Positions 10,472-20,426 are shown, counted from the stretch's first letter. The stretch is 64,000 nt of DNA from Lysobacter sp. (GCA_027306995.1 DAHUXS010000018.1:1-64000); one strand, 5' to 3'. Notes: a model not told the origin generated them from the letters alone. Translations and numbers: made by a program.

Positions 10472-13400
10472 ATCTGTCGGCGCCGTTCATCCGGCGTCCG
10501 ATCGGCACCTTGCTGCTGACGATCGGTATCGCGTTGTCGGGCGTCGCGGCCTACTTCGTGCTGCCGGTGGCGCCGCTGCCCCAGGTCGACTATCCGACCA
10601 TCAGCGTGTCGGCGAGCATGCCGGGCGCGAGTCCGACCACGATGGCGAGCAGCGTGGCGTCGCCGCTGGAACATCGCCTCGCGACGATCGCCGGCGTCAC
10701 CCAGATGACCTCGTCGTCGGGCATCGGCTCGACCCGCATCAACCTGCAGTTCGACCTCAGCCGCAATGTCGATGGCGCCGCGCGCGACGTCCAGGCGGCG
10801 ATCAATGCCGCGCGCGTCGACCTGCCGGCGGCGCTCAAGAGCAATCCGACCTACAACAAGGTCAATCCCGCCGACGCGCCGATCATGATCCTGGCGCTGA
10901 CCTCGGACACGCGCGCACCCGATGCGATCTACGACTCGGTGTCGACGGTGGTGCAGCAGGCGTTGTCGCAGGTGCCAGGCGTGGGCCAGGTCGAACTTGG
11001 TGGCGGCGCACTGCCGGGCGTGCGCATCGATCTCGATCCCAAGAAACTCGCGGATGCCGGCATCAGCCTCGACACGGTGCGCACTGCGGTCACGGCGACC
11101 AATGCCAACCGACCCAAGGGCGTGGTCGAGGACGGCGGCAACGCCTACCAGCTCTACACCAGCGCGCCGAGCCGTTCCGCGGCGGATTTCGCCAAGGTCG
11201 TGGTGGTGTCGCGCAACGGCACCAACGTCCATCTCGGCGATGTCGCCCACGTCTACGACGGTCCCGAGAACCAGCGCACGATGGGCCTGTTCAATGGCCA
11301 GCGCGCGGTGATGGTGATCCTCACCCGCCAGCCTGGCGCCAACATCATCGCCACCGTCGATGCGGTGAAGAAGGTGCTGCCCACGCTGAGCCAGCGCATT
11401 CCCGACGACATCAAGATCAACATCGCTTCCGATCGCACCACCACCATCCGCGCCTCGTTGCGCGATGTCGAGCTGACGCTGCTGATCGCGACCATCCTCG
11501 TGGTGCTGGTGGTGAGCGCGTTCCTGCAGTCGTGGCGGGCAACGGTGGTGCCGGCGGTCGCGGTGGTGGTGTCGATCCTCGGCACCCTCGGGGTGATGTA
11601 CCTGCTCGGGTTCTCGCTCGACAACCTGTCGCTGATGGCGCTGACCATCGCCACCGGCTTCGTCGTCGATGACGCCATCGTGGTGCTGGAGAACATCAAT
11701 CGCCACATCGAGCAGGGCATGGGGCGGATGCAGGCGGCGTTGCTGGGCGCACGCGAAGTCGGCTTCACGGTGATGGCGATCAGCATCAGCCTGGTCGCGG
11801 TGTTCATCCCGCTGCTGTTCATGGGCGGATTGATCGGTCGCCTGTTCCGCGAGTTCGCGGTGACGATGACGGTCGCGGTGATGATCTCGATGTTGCTGTC
11901 GCTCACCACCACGCCGATGATCGCGGCGACCTTGCTGCGCGAGCGCCATTCGCATGCGGCGGCGCGGACGTCGATCGGTGGCCGCCTTGCGGCACTGGCG
12001 GAACGTACGGTGACGGGAATGCGCACGCGCTACGAGCGCAGCCTCGACTGGGCATTGGCCAATCGCGGCGCGGTGCTGTTCCTGCTGCTCGGCGCCGCGG
12101 TGCTCAATGTCTACCTGATGGTGGTCGTGCCCAAGGGGTTCTTCCCAGAGCAGGACACCGGCTCGCTCAATGGCGGCCTGCGCATGGACCAGTCGGTGTC
12201 CTTCGTGCAGAGCGGCGAGAAACTGCACCAGCTGGTCGACATCCTGCGCAAGGATCCGGCGATCGAGAATGTCATCGCCTTCACCGGTGGCTCGCGCGCC
12301 GGCGGCGGCTTCCTCTTCGCCACCGAAAAGCCGCGCGGCCAGCGACCGTCGAGCCAGGAAGTGATCCAGCGCCTGCGTCCGCAACTCGCGCGCATCACCG
12401 GTGCGACCCTGTTCCTCAATCCGGTGCAGGACATGCGCGTCGGTGGCCGCAGTTCCAATTCCACCTACCAGTACACCCTGAAGGGTGACGATCCCGACGC
12501 GCTGGCCCAGTCCGCGGACAAGCTGACCGCGGCGTTGAAGCGCGATCCGGTCGTGACCGACGTCGATGTCGATCGCAACAACAGCGCGCTTGCCGCCTAC
12601 CTCGACATCAATCACGCCGCGGCGTCACGCTTGGGCCTGAGCAGCAGTTCGATCGACTCGATCCTCTACAACGCCTTCGGCCAGCGCCAGGTGGCGACGC
12701 TCTACAGCGACGTCAACCAGTACCACGTAGTAATGGGCGTCGCGCAGGAGGCGCAGGGTTCGCCGGAAGCCTTCCATCTGATCTGGCTGCCGACGACAAC
12801 GGCCAATGCCTCCGCCAACACGGGCACGACAACAGCGACCACGACCGCTGGCAGCGTCGGCATCGCCACGCCGGGAATGACGCCGCTGACTTCGATCGCG
12901 ACCTGGCACGTGCAATCGGCGGCGGCGGAAGTGAACCACCAGGATGCGGCGCCGGCGGCGACGATCAGCTTCAACCTGCCGACCGGCGTGACGCTGGGGC
13001 AGGCCAGCGACGAGATCCGCAAGGTGCAGGCCAGCCTCAATCTTCCGCTGGGCGTGCGTGGCGAGTTCGCGGGATCGGCGCAGGTGTTCCAGCAGACCAC
13101 CAACACCATTCCGCTGCTGGTGCTGGCCGCCATCGTCACCATCTACCTGGTGCTCGGCATCCTCTACGAAAACCTGATCCATCCGTTGACGGTGCTGTCG
13201 ACCTTGCCCGCCGCCGGCGTCGGTGCCGCAGCGGCGCTGGTGCTGACCAAGACGCAGTTCGACCTGATCGGATTGATCGGCGTGATCCTGCTGATCGGCA
13301 TCGTCAAGAAGAACGCGATCATGATGATCGACTTCGCCATCGAGCGCGAACGTCGCGGACTAGAGCCGCTGGCCGCGATTCGCGAAGCCGCGCTGCTGCG

Positions 13401-13656
13401 CTTCCGCCCGATCCTGATGACCACGCTCGCGGCCGGTCTTGGCGCGTTGCCGTTGGCGATCGGTTTCGGCGACGGCTCCGAACTGCGTCGTCCGCTCGGC
13501 ATCACGATCATTGGCGGCCTCATCGCCAGCCAGTTCATCACCCTGTTGACCACGCCCGTGGTCTATCTCGCGCTCGACCGTTTCCAGCGCGCGCGTCGCA
13601 AGCGCCCGTCGGACGCGTCGTCCACGCCCCCTTCCAACGATCCGGTGCCGGCATGA
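10468..13656 (+). CDS. mdtC: MdtC-like RND multidrug efflux permease
   Basis: 1062 residues, paralogous to the preceding permease. Acidic pair Asp401-Asp402 in TM4 ([17 protein letters not shown]), [14 protein letters not shown] and [20 protein letters not shown] Thr/Ala/Asn-rich insert at about residues 770-795 ([20 protein letters not shown]) lies in the second periplasmic loop and looks like a lineage-specific linker. ATGA overlaps link it to genes on both sides. Assignment as MdtC rather than a second MdtB rests on gene order and TM4 position. Confidence 0.9.
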   Translation: MNLSAPFIRRPIGTLLLTIGIALSGVAAYFVLPVAPLPQVDYPTISVSASMPGASPTTMASSVASPLEHRLATIAGVTQMTSSSGIGSTRINLQFDLSRNVDGAARDVQAAINAARVDLPAALKSNPTYNKVNPADAPIMILALTSDTRAPDAIYDSVSTVVQQALSQVPGVGQVELGGGALPGVRIDLDPKKLADAGISLDTVRTAVTATNANRPKGVVEDGGNAYQLYTSAPSRSAADFAKVVVVSRNGTNVHLGDVAHVYDGPENQRTMGLFNGQRAVMVILTRQPGANIIATVDAVKKVLPTLSQRIPDDIKINIASDRTTTIRASLRDVELTLLIATILVVLVVSAFLQSWRATVVPAVAVVVSILGTLGVMYLLGFSLDNLSLMALTIATGFVVDDAIVVLENINRHIEQGMGRMQAALLGAREVGFTVMAISISLVAVFIPLLFMGGLIGRLFREFAVTMTVAVMISMLLSLTTTPMIAATLLRERHSHAAARTSIGGRLAALAERTVTGMRTRYERSLDWALANRGAVLFLLLGAAVLNVYLMVVVPKGFFPEQDTGSLNGGLRMDQSVSFVQSGEKLHQLVDILRKDPAIENVIAFTGGSRAGGGFLFATEKPRGQRPSSQEVIQRLRPQLARITGATLFLNPVQDMRVGGRSSNSTYQYTLKGDDPDALAQSADKLTAALKRDPVVTDVDVDRNNSALAAYLDINHAAASRLGLSSSSIDSILYNAFGQRQVATLYSDVNQYHVVMGVAQEAQGSPEAFHLIWLPTTTANASANTGTTTATTTAGSVGIATPGMTPLTSIATWHVQSAAAEVNHQDAAPAATISFNLPTGVTLGQASDEIRKVQASLNLPLGVRGEFAGSAQVFQQTTNTIPLLVLAAIVTIYLVLGILYENLIHPLTVLSTLPAAGVGAAAALVLTKTQFDLIGLIGVILLIGIVKKNAIMMIDFAIERERRGLEPLAAIREAALLRFRPILMTTLAAGLGALPLAIGFGDGSELRRPLGITIIGGLIASQFITLLTTPVVYLALDRFQRARRKRPSDASSTPPSNDPVPA

Positions 13657-15062
13657 TGTCCCTCCGTCCACTTCGTTCCGCACTCGCTGCCGCGCTGGTG
13701 GTTGCCGCCGCAGGTTGCAGCCTGGTGCCGACCTACCAGCGTCCCGCGCTGCACATTCCCGCCGAATTCAAGGAGGCGCCAGCGGACTGGCACGCCGTCG
13801 CGCCTGCCGACGAGCAGTCGCGCGGCGAATGGTGGCGCGGCTTCAACGATCCGGTGCTTGATGGCCTGGAAGCCGATGCCACCGCACACAACCAGACGGT
13901 GGCCGCCGCGGTGGCTGCCTATGACGGCGAACGCGCGCTGTTGCGCGAATCGCGGGCCAGCCTGTGGCCGGACATTTCCGGCAGCGTCGGCGTCAGCAAG
14001 AGCGGCGGCAGCGCCAGCACCAGCAGCGGGCGTCGCGCCAACGCGACCGTCAGCGGCGCGTGGACGCTCGATCTCTTCGGCGGCCTGCGCGCGGCGGTGG
14101 CGCAGAACAACGCATCGATGCTGGCGTCGCGCGCCAGCATCGGCAATGCCTTGCTCGCCATCCATGCGCAGCTGGCCAGCGATTACCTGCAACTGCGCGG
14201 CATGGACGCGCAACTCGCGGCCTACCAGCGCACCATCACCGGCTACCAGCGCGCGCTGACCATCACCCAGAACCGCTACAAGGTCGGTGTCGCCGCGCAC
14301 ATGGACGTGTTGCAGGCCGAGACGACGCTGCGCAACGCGCAATCGCAGGCCGCCGACATGCAGCGGCAACGCGCCACGCTGGAACACGCGGTCGCGGTGT
14401 TGAGCGGGCGTGCACCGGCCGATCTCACCCTCGTGGCGCAGCAATGGAACGATCGCGTGCCCGCGGTCCCGGCGGCGCTGCCGTCCGACCTGCTGCAGCG
14501 TCGCCCCGATGTCGCCGCGGCGGAACGCGCGGTGATGGCGGCCAATGCGTCGATCGGCGTGCAGCGCGCGGCGTTGTTCCCGTCGCTCAGCCTGTCGGCC
14601 AGCTCCGGCCGCAGTGCGCAGGTGCTCGGCGATCTCGCCAGCGGCGGCAGTGCGATCTGGTCGCTGGGACTCACCGGCGCGATGACGCTGCTCGATTGGG
14701 GCGCGCGTTCGGCGCGCGTCGACCAGGCCCGCGCATCGTATGAGCAGAGCGCCGCCAACTACCGGCAGACGGTGCTGTCGGCATTGCAGCAGACCGAGGA
14801 CGCACTGGTCGACCTCCGCAGCTATGCGGACGAGGCGGCCAACCTCAAGGCGTCGTCGGAAGCGGCGGACAAGGTCGAACAGATGACCTTGAACCAGTAT
14901 CTCGCCGGCATGGCGGATTACACGACGGTCGTCACCGCGCAGAACACCGCGTTGGCGGCGCGGCGTTCGGCGATCGCGGCGGTGGTGCAGCAGCAGCAGG
15001 CGGCGGTGACGCTGACCCAGGCGATCGGCGGCGGTTGGGACGACACGGTGCCGGCACGCTAA
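13653..15062 (+). CDS. Outer-membrane efflux lipoprotein (NodT/OprM family)
   Basis: 469 residues. The N-terminus has a signal sequence with lipobox AAAGC, giving a lipid-anchored outer-membrane factor. The two OEP repeats are visible: long Ala/Gln/Leu helices (LRNAQSQAADMQRQRATLEHA) and the PAALPSDLLQRRPDVAAAERAV signature typical of NodT-type factors. It trimerises as the exit duct for the MdtABC-like pump; overlap with the permease gene indicates a dedicated partner. E. coli mdtABC instead borrows TolC, so a built-in channel is a difference from that operon. Confidence 0.92.
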   Translation: MMSLRPLRSALAAALVVAAAGCSLVPTYQRPALHIPAEFKEAPADWHAVAPADEQSRGEWWRGFNDPVLDGLEADATAHNQTVAAAVAAYDGERALLRESRASLWPDISGSVGVSKSGGSASTSSGRRANATVSGAWTLDLFGGLRAAVAQNNASMLASRASIGNALLAIHAQLASDYLQLRGMDAQLAAYQRTITGYQRALTITQNRYKVGVAAHMDVLQAETTLRNAQSQAADMQRQRATLEHAVAVLSGRAPADLTLVAQQWNDRVPAVPAALPSDLLQRRPDVAAAERAVMAANASIGVQRAALFPSLSLSASSGRSAQVLGDLASGGSAIWSLGLTGAMTLLDWGARSARVDQARASYEQSAANYRQTVLSALQQTEDALVDLRSYADEAANLKASSEAADKVEQMTLNQYLAGMADYTTVVTAQNTALAARRSAIAAVVQQQQAAVTLTQAIGGGWDDTVPAR

Positions 15063-15095
15063 GCTCGCCGTTCCAATCGGAATTGCGGGACGGGA

Positions 15096-16709
15096 ATGGC
15101 GGACGCGATTGATGCACTGATCCTCGGCGGTGGCCACAACGGCCTGGTCTGCGCCGCCTATCTCGCCGCTGCCGGCTTGAAGGTGCGCGTGCTCGAGCGT
15201 CGCCATATCGTCGGTGGCGCCGCGGTGACCGAGGAGTTCCATCCCGGATTCCGCAATTCGGTGGCGAGCTATACCGTCAGTCTGCTCAATCCCAAGGTCG
15301 CCGCCGACCTGCGCCTGCGCGAACACGGCCTGCGCGTCGTCGAGCGTCCGTATTCCAATTTCCTGCCGCTGCCCGATGGCCGCGCCTTCCGTCTCGGTGG
15401 CGGTTTGAGCGAAGGCGAGATCGCCAGGTGGTCGCCCCGCGATGCCGAACGCTGGAACGGTTATCTCGAGATGATCGATCGCGTGGTCGCGGTGCTGAAG
15501 CAATTGATCCATCTCACGCCGCCCAACGTTGGCGATCGCATCGCTTTCGCCGATTGGTTGCAGTCGTACACGGTGGCGAAGAAGCTGGCGCCGCTCGACC
15601 TGCGCGGCCGCCGCGACCTGCTCGACATCTTCACCAAGTCCGCGGGCGAAGTGCTCGACCACTGGTTCGAATCCGATCCGATCAAGGCCGTGCTCGGCTG
15701 GGATTCGGTGGTCGGCAATTTCGCCAGCCCGTACACACCGGGAAGCGCTTACGTATTGCTGCACCATCTCTTCGGCGAAGTGAATGGCAAGCCCGGCACG
15801 TGGGGTCACGCGATTGGTGGCATGGGCGCGATCACGCAGACCATGCGCAAGGAATGCGAAGCGCGCGGCATCGAGATCCTCACCGATGCTGCGGTCGACC
15901 GCGTACTGGTGGAGAACGGTCGGGCCGTCGGTGCGGTCACCGCGGATGGACGCGAACACCGCGCGCACATCGTCGCCTCCAATCTCAATCCGAAGCTGTT
16001 GTATCGCGACATCGTGCCGCAGCAGCATCTCGACGCCGACCTGCGTGATCGCGTGGCGACGTATCGCTGCGGTTCCGGCACCTTTCGCATGAACGTCGCG
16101 CTGGCGGAACTGCCCGATTTCACCGCGGCACCTGGCATCGGCCTGCAACCGCACCACCAGAGCGGCATCCTGATCGGGCCGTCGTTGCAGTATTTCGAGC
16201 AGGCCTATTTCGACGCCAAGTCGAAGGAACACAATGCCGGCTGGGCACGCAAGCCCATCGTCGAAGTGGTGATCTCGTCGACCCTCGACGACACCCTCGC
16301 GCCGAAAGGCCAGCACGTCGCCAGCCTGTTCTGCCAGCAGGTACATCCGGACGTCGATGGTGGCTGGGACATGCATCGCGACACCGTCGCCAGGCTGATG
16401 ATCGACACCGTGAACGATTACGCGCCGAATTTCCGCGCCAGCGTGCTTGGCTACGAAGCGTTGTCGCCGCTCGATCTCGAACGCCGCTTCGGCCTCATCG
16501 GTGGCGACATCTTCCACGGTGCCCTTGGTCCCGACCAGATGTTCACCACGCGCCCGTTTCTCGGCCAAGCCAACTATCGCGGTGCGTTGGACGGACTCTA
16601 CCTGTGCGGTTCGGGTAGCCATCCAGGCGGTGGCGTCACCGGCCTGCCGGGACGCAATGCCGCGCGCGAAATCCTCCGCGACCTGCACAAGCGCCCGCGA
16701 CCGGATTGA
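15096..16709 (+). CDS. FAD-dependent NAD(P)/phytoene-desaturase-like oxidoreductase
   Basis: 537 residues. Dinucleotide-binding motif near the N-terminus (LILGGGHNGLVCAAYLAAAG, residues about 8-27) followed by the acidic/ERR strand end. The C-terminal FAD signature is LDGLYLCGSGSHPGGGVTGLPGRNAA, cited here by its core GSHPGGGVTG. Overall it resembles the PYROXD2/CrtI-like group of unknown substrate; no carotenoid genes are adjacent, so phytoene is not implied. It follows the pump operon after 33 bp and may be read from it. Nothing in the sequence identifies the substrate. Confidence 0.85.
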   Translation: MADAIDALILGGGHNGLVCAAYLAAAGLKVRVLERRHIVGGAAVTEEFHPGFRNSVASYTVSLLNPKVAADLRLREHGLRVVERPYSNFLPLPDGRAFRLGGGLSEGEIARWSPRDAERWNGYLEMIDRVVAVLKQLIHLTPPNVGDRIAFADWLQSYTVAKKLAPLDLRGRRDLLDIFTKSAGEVLDHWFESDPIKAVLGWDSVVGNFASPYTPGSAYVLLHHLFGEVNGKPGTWGHAIGGMGAITQTMRKECEARGIEILTDAAVDRVLVENGRAVGAVTADGREHRAHIVASNLNPKLLYRDIVPQQHLDADLRDRVATYRCGSGTFRMNVALAELPDFTAAPGIGLQPHHQSGILIGPSLQYFEQAYFDAKSKEHNAGWARKPIVEVVISSTLDDTLAPKGQHVASLFCQQVHPDVDGGWDMHRDTVARLMIDTVNDYAPNFRASVLGYEALSPLDLERRFGLIGGDIFHGALGPDQMFTTRPFLGQANYRGALDGLYLCGSGSHPGGGVTGLPGRNAAREILRDLHKRPRPD

Positions 16710-16720
16710 CCAGGAGATTC

Positions 16721-17893
16721 ATGCCAATGAACCGCAGCGTATTCGTCGCAGCAATATTTGCCTTGTGTTGCTGTTTTTCGCGCGCCCATGCTGGCCAAGC
16801 ACTTGCCCCCGTGGAGGCGCGGGTGCCATTCGCGCCTGCGGCGTTCCCCGGAACCGACGGTGCGTTTCATTTGGTGTACGAACTGCACGTCACCAATTTC
16901 TATGGCGATACCGGGCCACTGAAGCCAACGGGTTTGCAGGTGTACGCGGACGATTCGAAGACGCCGCTGCTTGTGCTGGACCGCGAACAGTTGTCCAGGC
17001 AGGTCCGGCCGACGCCTGCGGAGAATGCCGAAGTGTCGATTCCCCCGGGGAAACGACTCGTCGTTTTCGTGTGGATCACGCTTCCGGCGAATGCCGTGTT
17101 GCCACGAATCCTTCATCACCGCATCGATTTCGAGACGGACAAGCATGCCGTCGTCACGCTCGATGGAGCGACGATACGCGTCGCCGATCGGAAACCGATG
17201 GCGCTGGGGCCGCCATTGCACGGAGGACGCTGGCTTGCGCACGAAGGCCCCGGAGCGGCGCAGTCGCATCATTGGGGCAGCCTGGTCGCGGTCAACGGCG
17301 CACTCACCATCCCGCAGCGCTATGCCTTGGATCTCGTCGGTGTCGATGCATCGGGCCATGCGATGCGCGAGGGCGTCAAGGATCTTCAAAAGACCGCCCA
17401 CGCGGACTGGATCGGGTATGGGACTGACGTGCTCGCAGTCGCCGACGGCATCGTGCGCGCCTGTCGCGATGGCGAACAGGAACATGCGCCGCTCACTGCG
17501 CAAGCCGAGCCGGAATCGTTGACGGCGAACGGACTCTTCGGCAACTACGTCGTGCTGGAAATCTCCCCCGGCGTGTTTGCCAGCTATGCCCATCTGCGCA
17601 AGGGCAGCGTCAAGGTCAAGCCCGGTCAGCGTATCCGTCGTGGACAGGTGCTGGGACAGCTTGGCCAATCCGGCAATTCGGCGGCGCCGCATCTCCATTT
17701 CCAGTTGTCCGATGCGGCGACGTTCGAAGGGTCGGAAGGCATCCCCTACGTGTTCGAGCGTTTCGATTTCTTCGGGCCGGAGTCAGAAGCCCAATTGTTC
17801 GGGCAGGGGGAGCCGTGGAAAGAAACGGCGGCGGGACGTCACCGCCTGCAGATGCCGCTGAACGACGTGGTGATCGGGTTTCCAGACCCCTGA
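16721..17893 (+). CDS. Secreted M23 (LytM-type) peptidase-like protein
   Basis: 390 residues with a signal peptide (residues about 5-24, VFVAAIFALCCCFSRAHA). The C-terminal half is an M23 fold: RYALDLVGVD, then GYGTDVLAVADGIVRACRDG, SYAHLRKGSVKVKPGQ, and the HxH motif APHLHFQL (His324, His326). In active M23 enzymes the first zinc ligand is a His four residues before the Asp; here that position is Arg200 (R-Y-A-L-D204), so one zinc ligand looks missing and activity is doubtful. I chose 16721 because it follows CAGGAG; ATG 16727 is also possible. Likely acts on, or binds, cell wall or another envelope protein. Confidence 0.8.
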   Translation: MPMNRSVFVAAIFALCCCFSRAHAGQALAPVEARVPFAPAAFPGTDGAFHLVYELHVTNFYGDTGPLKPTGLQVYADDSKTPLLVLDREQLSRQVRPTPAENAEVSIPPGKRLVVFVWITLPANAVLPRILHHRIDFETDKHAVVTLDGATIRVADRKPMALGPPLHGGRWLAHEGPGAAQSHHWGSLVAVNGALTIPQRYALDLVGVDASGHAMREGVKDLQKTAHADWIGYGTDVLAVADGIVRACRDGEQEHAPLTAQAEPESLTANGLFGNYVVLEISPGVFASYAHLRKGSVKVKPGQRIRRGQVLGQLGQSGNSAAPHLHFQLSDAATFEGSEGIPYVFERFDFFGPESEAQLFGQGEPWKETAAGRHRLQMPLNDVVIGFPDP

Positions 17894-17920
17894 TGTCGCT
17901 ATCTCCGGCGGGAAATTAGA

Positions 17921-18004
17921 ATGTCCGCCATGCATTCGATCTCCGCCAACGCCATCCGCCTCTCGGTCGCACCGATGATGGACTGGACTGATGGTGAAAA
18001 ATAA
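17921..18004 (+). pseudogene. dusA: 5' remnant of dusA cut off by the prophage
   Basis: The original dusA start (ATG 17921, preceded by GGGAAA) and its first 22 codons remain; reading through the attachment core it then runs into phage DNA and stops at 18002-18004, giving a 27-residue peptide (starts MSAMHSISANAIRLSVAPMM). The rest of the gene resumes at 62269. The host promoter of dusA stays on this side. Confidence 0.9.
17954..17988 (+). repeat. attL core, 35-bp direct repeat
   Basis: Perfectly identical to 62269-62303. It begins exactly at the Ile codon (ATC) of the IRLSVAPMMDWT segment of DusA and ends in the Thr codon. Flanking bases differ at once on both sides. Confidence 0.95.
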
Positions 18005-18063
18005 CCCATAACAGTCAGCGGCTTAGGTGGAGTTTCGCGAATACGCGTAGCACCCGCGTAGCC

Positions 18064-18327
18064 TCAGCGCGCCGCAGCGATGCGCCGCCACTCCTCGTTC
18101 GCTGCCTGCTGCTGCTTGCGGATGTAGTCGGCCAGCTTGTCGGCGTCGATGAGCCACGGCGACTTCTGCGACCCAAGCCGGTAGCAAGGCACAGGGAGCG
18201 CCTGCCGCGCGGCGGCGCGCTTAGCCTCGGTTTCGGTGAGGCCGAAGTGGTGCGCGCAGCGCGTGACCTCGATCTGCCCGGAACCGAACTCGGCTAGAAC
18301 TAGGAAAAGAGTGCGGTCGTTCGTCAC
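18064..18327 (-). CDS. PrtN-like (pyocin activator family) small DNA-binding protein
   Basis: 87 residues from a GTG overlapping the upstream stop (GTGA). The pattern FLVLAEFGSGQIEVTRCAHH, SQKSPWLIDADKLADYIRKQ and a basic, Gln-rich tail matches the PrtN family, whose founder activates pyocin genes in Pseudomonas. It is the last gene of the leftward early operon and lies only 75 bp inside attL, so in the circular phage genome it sits beside attP across from the integrase. An excisionase-like or integration-control role is therefore as likely as transcriptional activation. The longer frame up to 18417 has no support. Confidence 0.7.
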   Translation of the reverse strand: MTNDRTLFLVLAEFGSGQIEVTRCAHHFGLTETEAKRAAARQALPVPCYRLGSQKSPWLIDADKLADYIRKQQQAANEEWRRIAAAR

Positions 18328-18602
18328 CAGCGCCCCCGGGCGGCATCGGTCAGTGATCCAGTCTCGGCGCGCTTCGATTTGATCCAATTGACGAACATCA
18401 TCTGGCTGTTGCCCCAAGTCGTCGCGTGTTCCTTCGCTCCTGCCTGTTTGTGGACGATCAGAGGTTCCTTCCCGGTCTTGGTCATTCGCAGCACTTCGTC
18501 ATAGCCTTTCGGCTGCTGACGCACCCAGCCATCGTTGACGCAGAAGGCCGCGAACTCTTCCAGCTTCGACAGGTGCAGGCTATTGCGGGATCGGCTCATC
18601 AC
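18324..18602 (-). CDS. Small phage protein, unknown function
   Basis: 92 residues, soluble, mixed charge (LEEFAAFCVNDGWVRQ, YDEVLRMTKTGKEPLIVHKQ). It looks like a small alpha/beta phage protein often found near the ends of early operons; no function known to me. ATGA/GTGA overlaps couple it to both neighbours. Confidence 0.65.
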   Translation of the reverse strand: MMSRSRNSLHLSKLEEFAAFCVNDGWVRQQPKGYDEVLRMTKTGKEPLIVHKQAGAKEHATTWGNSQMMFVNWIKSKRAETGSLTDAARGRW

Positions 18603-18838
18603 GACACCGCCGCCGACCTGGCCGACTCAACGAAATCGAACCACGTGGAAAGGCCCCAACTCCTTCCTCGCTGTTCAATCTTGTGCCCGTCGCTTGCGAC
18701 AAGTCGAACGGATATACGCCATTGGTTCCCCAGAATGAGTGGCTCTTTCACGCTCATAACAATCGCGGTACAACCGCCAGCAAAATAGGGGTGATGGACT
18801 TCTGCTCCTACCTTTGGAGTTCCACGAGGCGCTCGCAT
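18599..18838 (-). CDS. Hypothetical phage protein
   Basis: 79 residues, overlapping the next gene by 4 bp. Beta-rich pattern (VGAEVHHPYFAGGCTAIVMSV, QWRISVRLV). No recognisable domain. Retained because of the tight overlaps on both sides and the lack of a better frame here. Confidence 0.5.
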   Translation of the reverse strand: MRAPRGTPKVGAEVHHPYFAGGCTAIVMSVKEPLILGNQWRISVRLVASDGHKIEQRGRSWGLSTWFDFVESARSAAVS

Positions 18839-19342
18839 TTAAACCACCTCATCGAACTTGATATAGGCATCACGTAGCTGGTCCAGAACTTCATCTTTCT
18901 CAATTTCCTTTTCGCCTTGAGCGATTTCGCTCATGCAGCTATAGGACGAGAAAAAACCGAATGAGAGACGCGCTGCCAGCACCAGCTCCCTCACGTCCTC
19001 GGAGACGGCGGGCGGGGCGGTGTAGACGATGCGCCGTGCAATGTCTTCATGGTGGGGGCGTTCGTAGTCAGCGCGAGAAACGTCTACCCACGCTCCATTC
19101 ATTGCGGCCATCTGGAACACCGCCTCCCCAGTCGGACGGGATGCAGGATAGTTGCTAGCCGAGCATGCCGGGCACTCATAGAGAACCGCAGCACCACACG
19201 CGCACGTCGGATCAGCCGGACGGGATGCGCGGTCAAGCTCGATGGCAGCGCGTACATGGGTACGAATCTCAGACTTCTCATGATCGTCTTTTCGGAGAAA
19301 CCACAAGGATTCTTCCGGGTTTGGCAACTTAATCTCGCTCAC
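18839..19342 (-). CDS. Hypothetical phage protein with CxC...CxxC motif
   Basis: 167 residues from a GTG overlapping the upstream stop (GTGA). It contains CACGAAVLYECPACSASNYP around residues 45-65, a likely small zinc-binding knuckle, and an acidic C-terminus. Such proteins are common in phage early operons and lack an assigned function. The frame is open further upstream but would run into the preceding gene. Confidence 0.6.
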   Translation of the reverse strand: MSEIKLPNPEESLWFLRKDDHEKSEIRTHVRAAIELDRASRPADPTCACGAAVLYECPACSASNYPASRPTGEAVFQMAAMNGAWVDVSRADYERPHHEDIARRIVYTAPPAVSEDVRELVLAARLSFGFFSSYSCMSEIAQGEKEIEKDEVLDQLRDAYIKFDEVV

Positions 19343-19650
19343 TTCGTCTCTCCTGCGATCAGTGTGGAATATTCGACACCGATATCGCGGTCGTCGCTCC
19401 AATACCCCTCGACCGTCGATTCATGCCCTCGTTGATTTCCAGCCATGAAGGCATCAACAATCAGCTTCGACAAGTCGATTTCCGGGCGGGATGCGAGGGC
19501 GGCGGAAATGACACGAATTGCAATGCCGGCGGGGACGCTCACGCATTCACGCGTGTTGCCATTCCGGCACTCCATCGCGCTATTTGGGCAGCATTCGCGC
19601 TCGTATTCAGCAGCCAGCAATTCCCGCGCTTTCTGCTCAAGATCACCCAC
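19339..19650 (-). CDS. Hypothetical phage protein
   Basis: 103 residues. N-terminal helix (LEQKARELLAAEYERECCP), a cysteine cluster (ECCPNSAMECRNGNTREC) and an acidic C-terminal part. Overlaps both neighbours by 4-8 bp. No family recognised. Confidence 0.6.
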   Translation of the reverse strand: MGDLEQKARELLAAEYERECCPNSAMECRNGNTRECVSVPAGIAIRVISAALASRPEIDLSKLIVDAFMAGNQRGHESTVEGYWSDDRDIGVEYSTLIAGETK

Positions 19651-20167
19651 GGCTCTCTCCTTTAACTTCAGACGCCCAGTATTCGTGCAGTTCTTGCTTT
19701 GCCTTCAGGTATGCATCACGCGCATCTTCTTCAACATCAAAGAAACCGAGGTGCCTGCCTTTCTTGTTTCGCTTTATGGCGGCCTGCCATTTCCCCGAGC
19801 GCGTATGCCAGGAAACGCCTACATATTTGGATGAACTACCGGGCTTCGATTTCCGGTTTTGACTGTTCCCCGCCTTATTAGTGTTTCGCAAATTGGCGAT
19901 TCTGTTGTCTGCCATATCTCCATTTACATGGTCAATCACGTTCGGCCATTCCCCGTGCACATAAAACCATGCGAGTCGATGCGCGAGATAAAGCCTGTCA
20001 TCTATGCTGATTTCGACATAACCCCTTGCCGGGCAGAAGCAACCCGCAACCTTCCCGATCCTGTGTTCATGCTTAGGCGCACTACGGCGAATGAACTCGC
20101 CCGTTTCCGGGAAATATTCAAGTGCCTCTTTAAGCCGCTCCAGTGTTAGCTCAGATTGATTAGCCAT
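19643..20167 (-). CDS. HNH endonuclease with AP2 DNA-binding domain
   Basis: 174 residues. An HNH-type core is seen at about 75-105 (LAHRLAWFYVHGEWPNVIDH, NGDMADNRIANLRNTNKAGN) followed by an AP2-like three-strand domain (SSKYVGVSWHTRSGKWQAAI, RHLGFFDVEEDARDAYLKAK). This arrangement is that of free-standing phage homing-type endonucleases, which nick or cut DNA and spread into neighbouring phages. It overlaps both neighbours, so it is fully woven into the operon rather than a loose insert. Lower GC than the surrounding genes is apparent by eye around 19650-20100. Confidence 0.85.
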   Translation of the reverse strand: MANQSELTLERLKEALEYFPETGEFIRRSAPKHEHRIGKVAGCFCPARGYVEISIDDRLYLAHRLAWFYVHGEWPNVIDHVNGDMADNRIANLRNTNKAGNSQNRKSKPGSSSKYVGVSWHTRSGKWQAAIKRNKKGRHLGFFDVEEDARDAYLKAKQELHEYWASEVKGESRG

Positions 20168-20426
20168 TCGACACGCTCTTGAGTTCGGCGATGCGATTCT
20201 CTATCGCAACGTGTCGATCAAGCGGCGCATGGAATCCGATCAAGCACTCCAAAAACGCCAGCTCGTCGGCCTTCGCAGCTCTGTATCCAGTGAATTTGTG
20301 ACGAATCTCGTCATCCTCGTATACGCCGCTTGGCGTGCGCTCCAGCACCGGATCCGAATCCATAGCATCGAAGTGATACGAACGCACCCACTTCTCAAAC
20401 CCCTCGCGCGTCGTGTCGGTGGTCAT
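20160..20426 (-). CDS. Hypothetical phage protein
   Basis: 88 residues from an ATG overlapping the upstream stop (ATGA at 20423-20426). Acidic, helical (TTREGFEKWVRSYHFDAMDS, GYRAAKADELAFLECLIGFH). The pattern EGFEKW...A..AGYRAAKA resembles small phage proteins of unknown role often found next to MazG-like genes. Confidence 0.6.
   Translation of the reverse strand: MTTDTTREGFEKWVRSYHFDAMDSDPVLERTPSGVYEDDEIRHKFTGYRAAKADELAFLECLIGFHAPLDRHVAIENRIAELKSVSNG

Noticed and set aside
13563..16688. 1041-codon minus-strand frame across the outer-membrane factor and oxidoreductase
   Set aside because: Same artefact; it crosses two well-supported genes.
19643..20167. HNH-AP2 gene as an inserted intron endonuclease
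   Set aside because: No interrupted host gene or intron borders seen; it overlaps both neighbours and looks like a free-standing operon gene.
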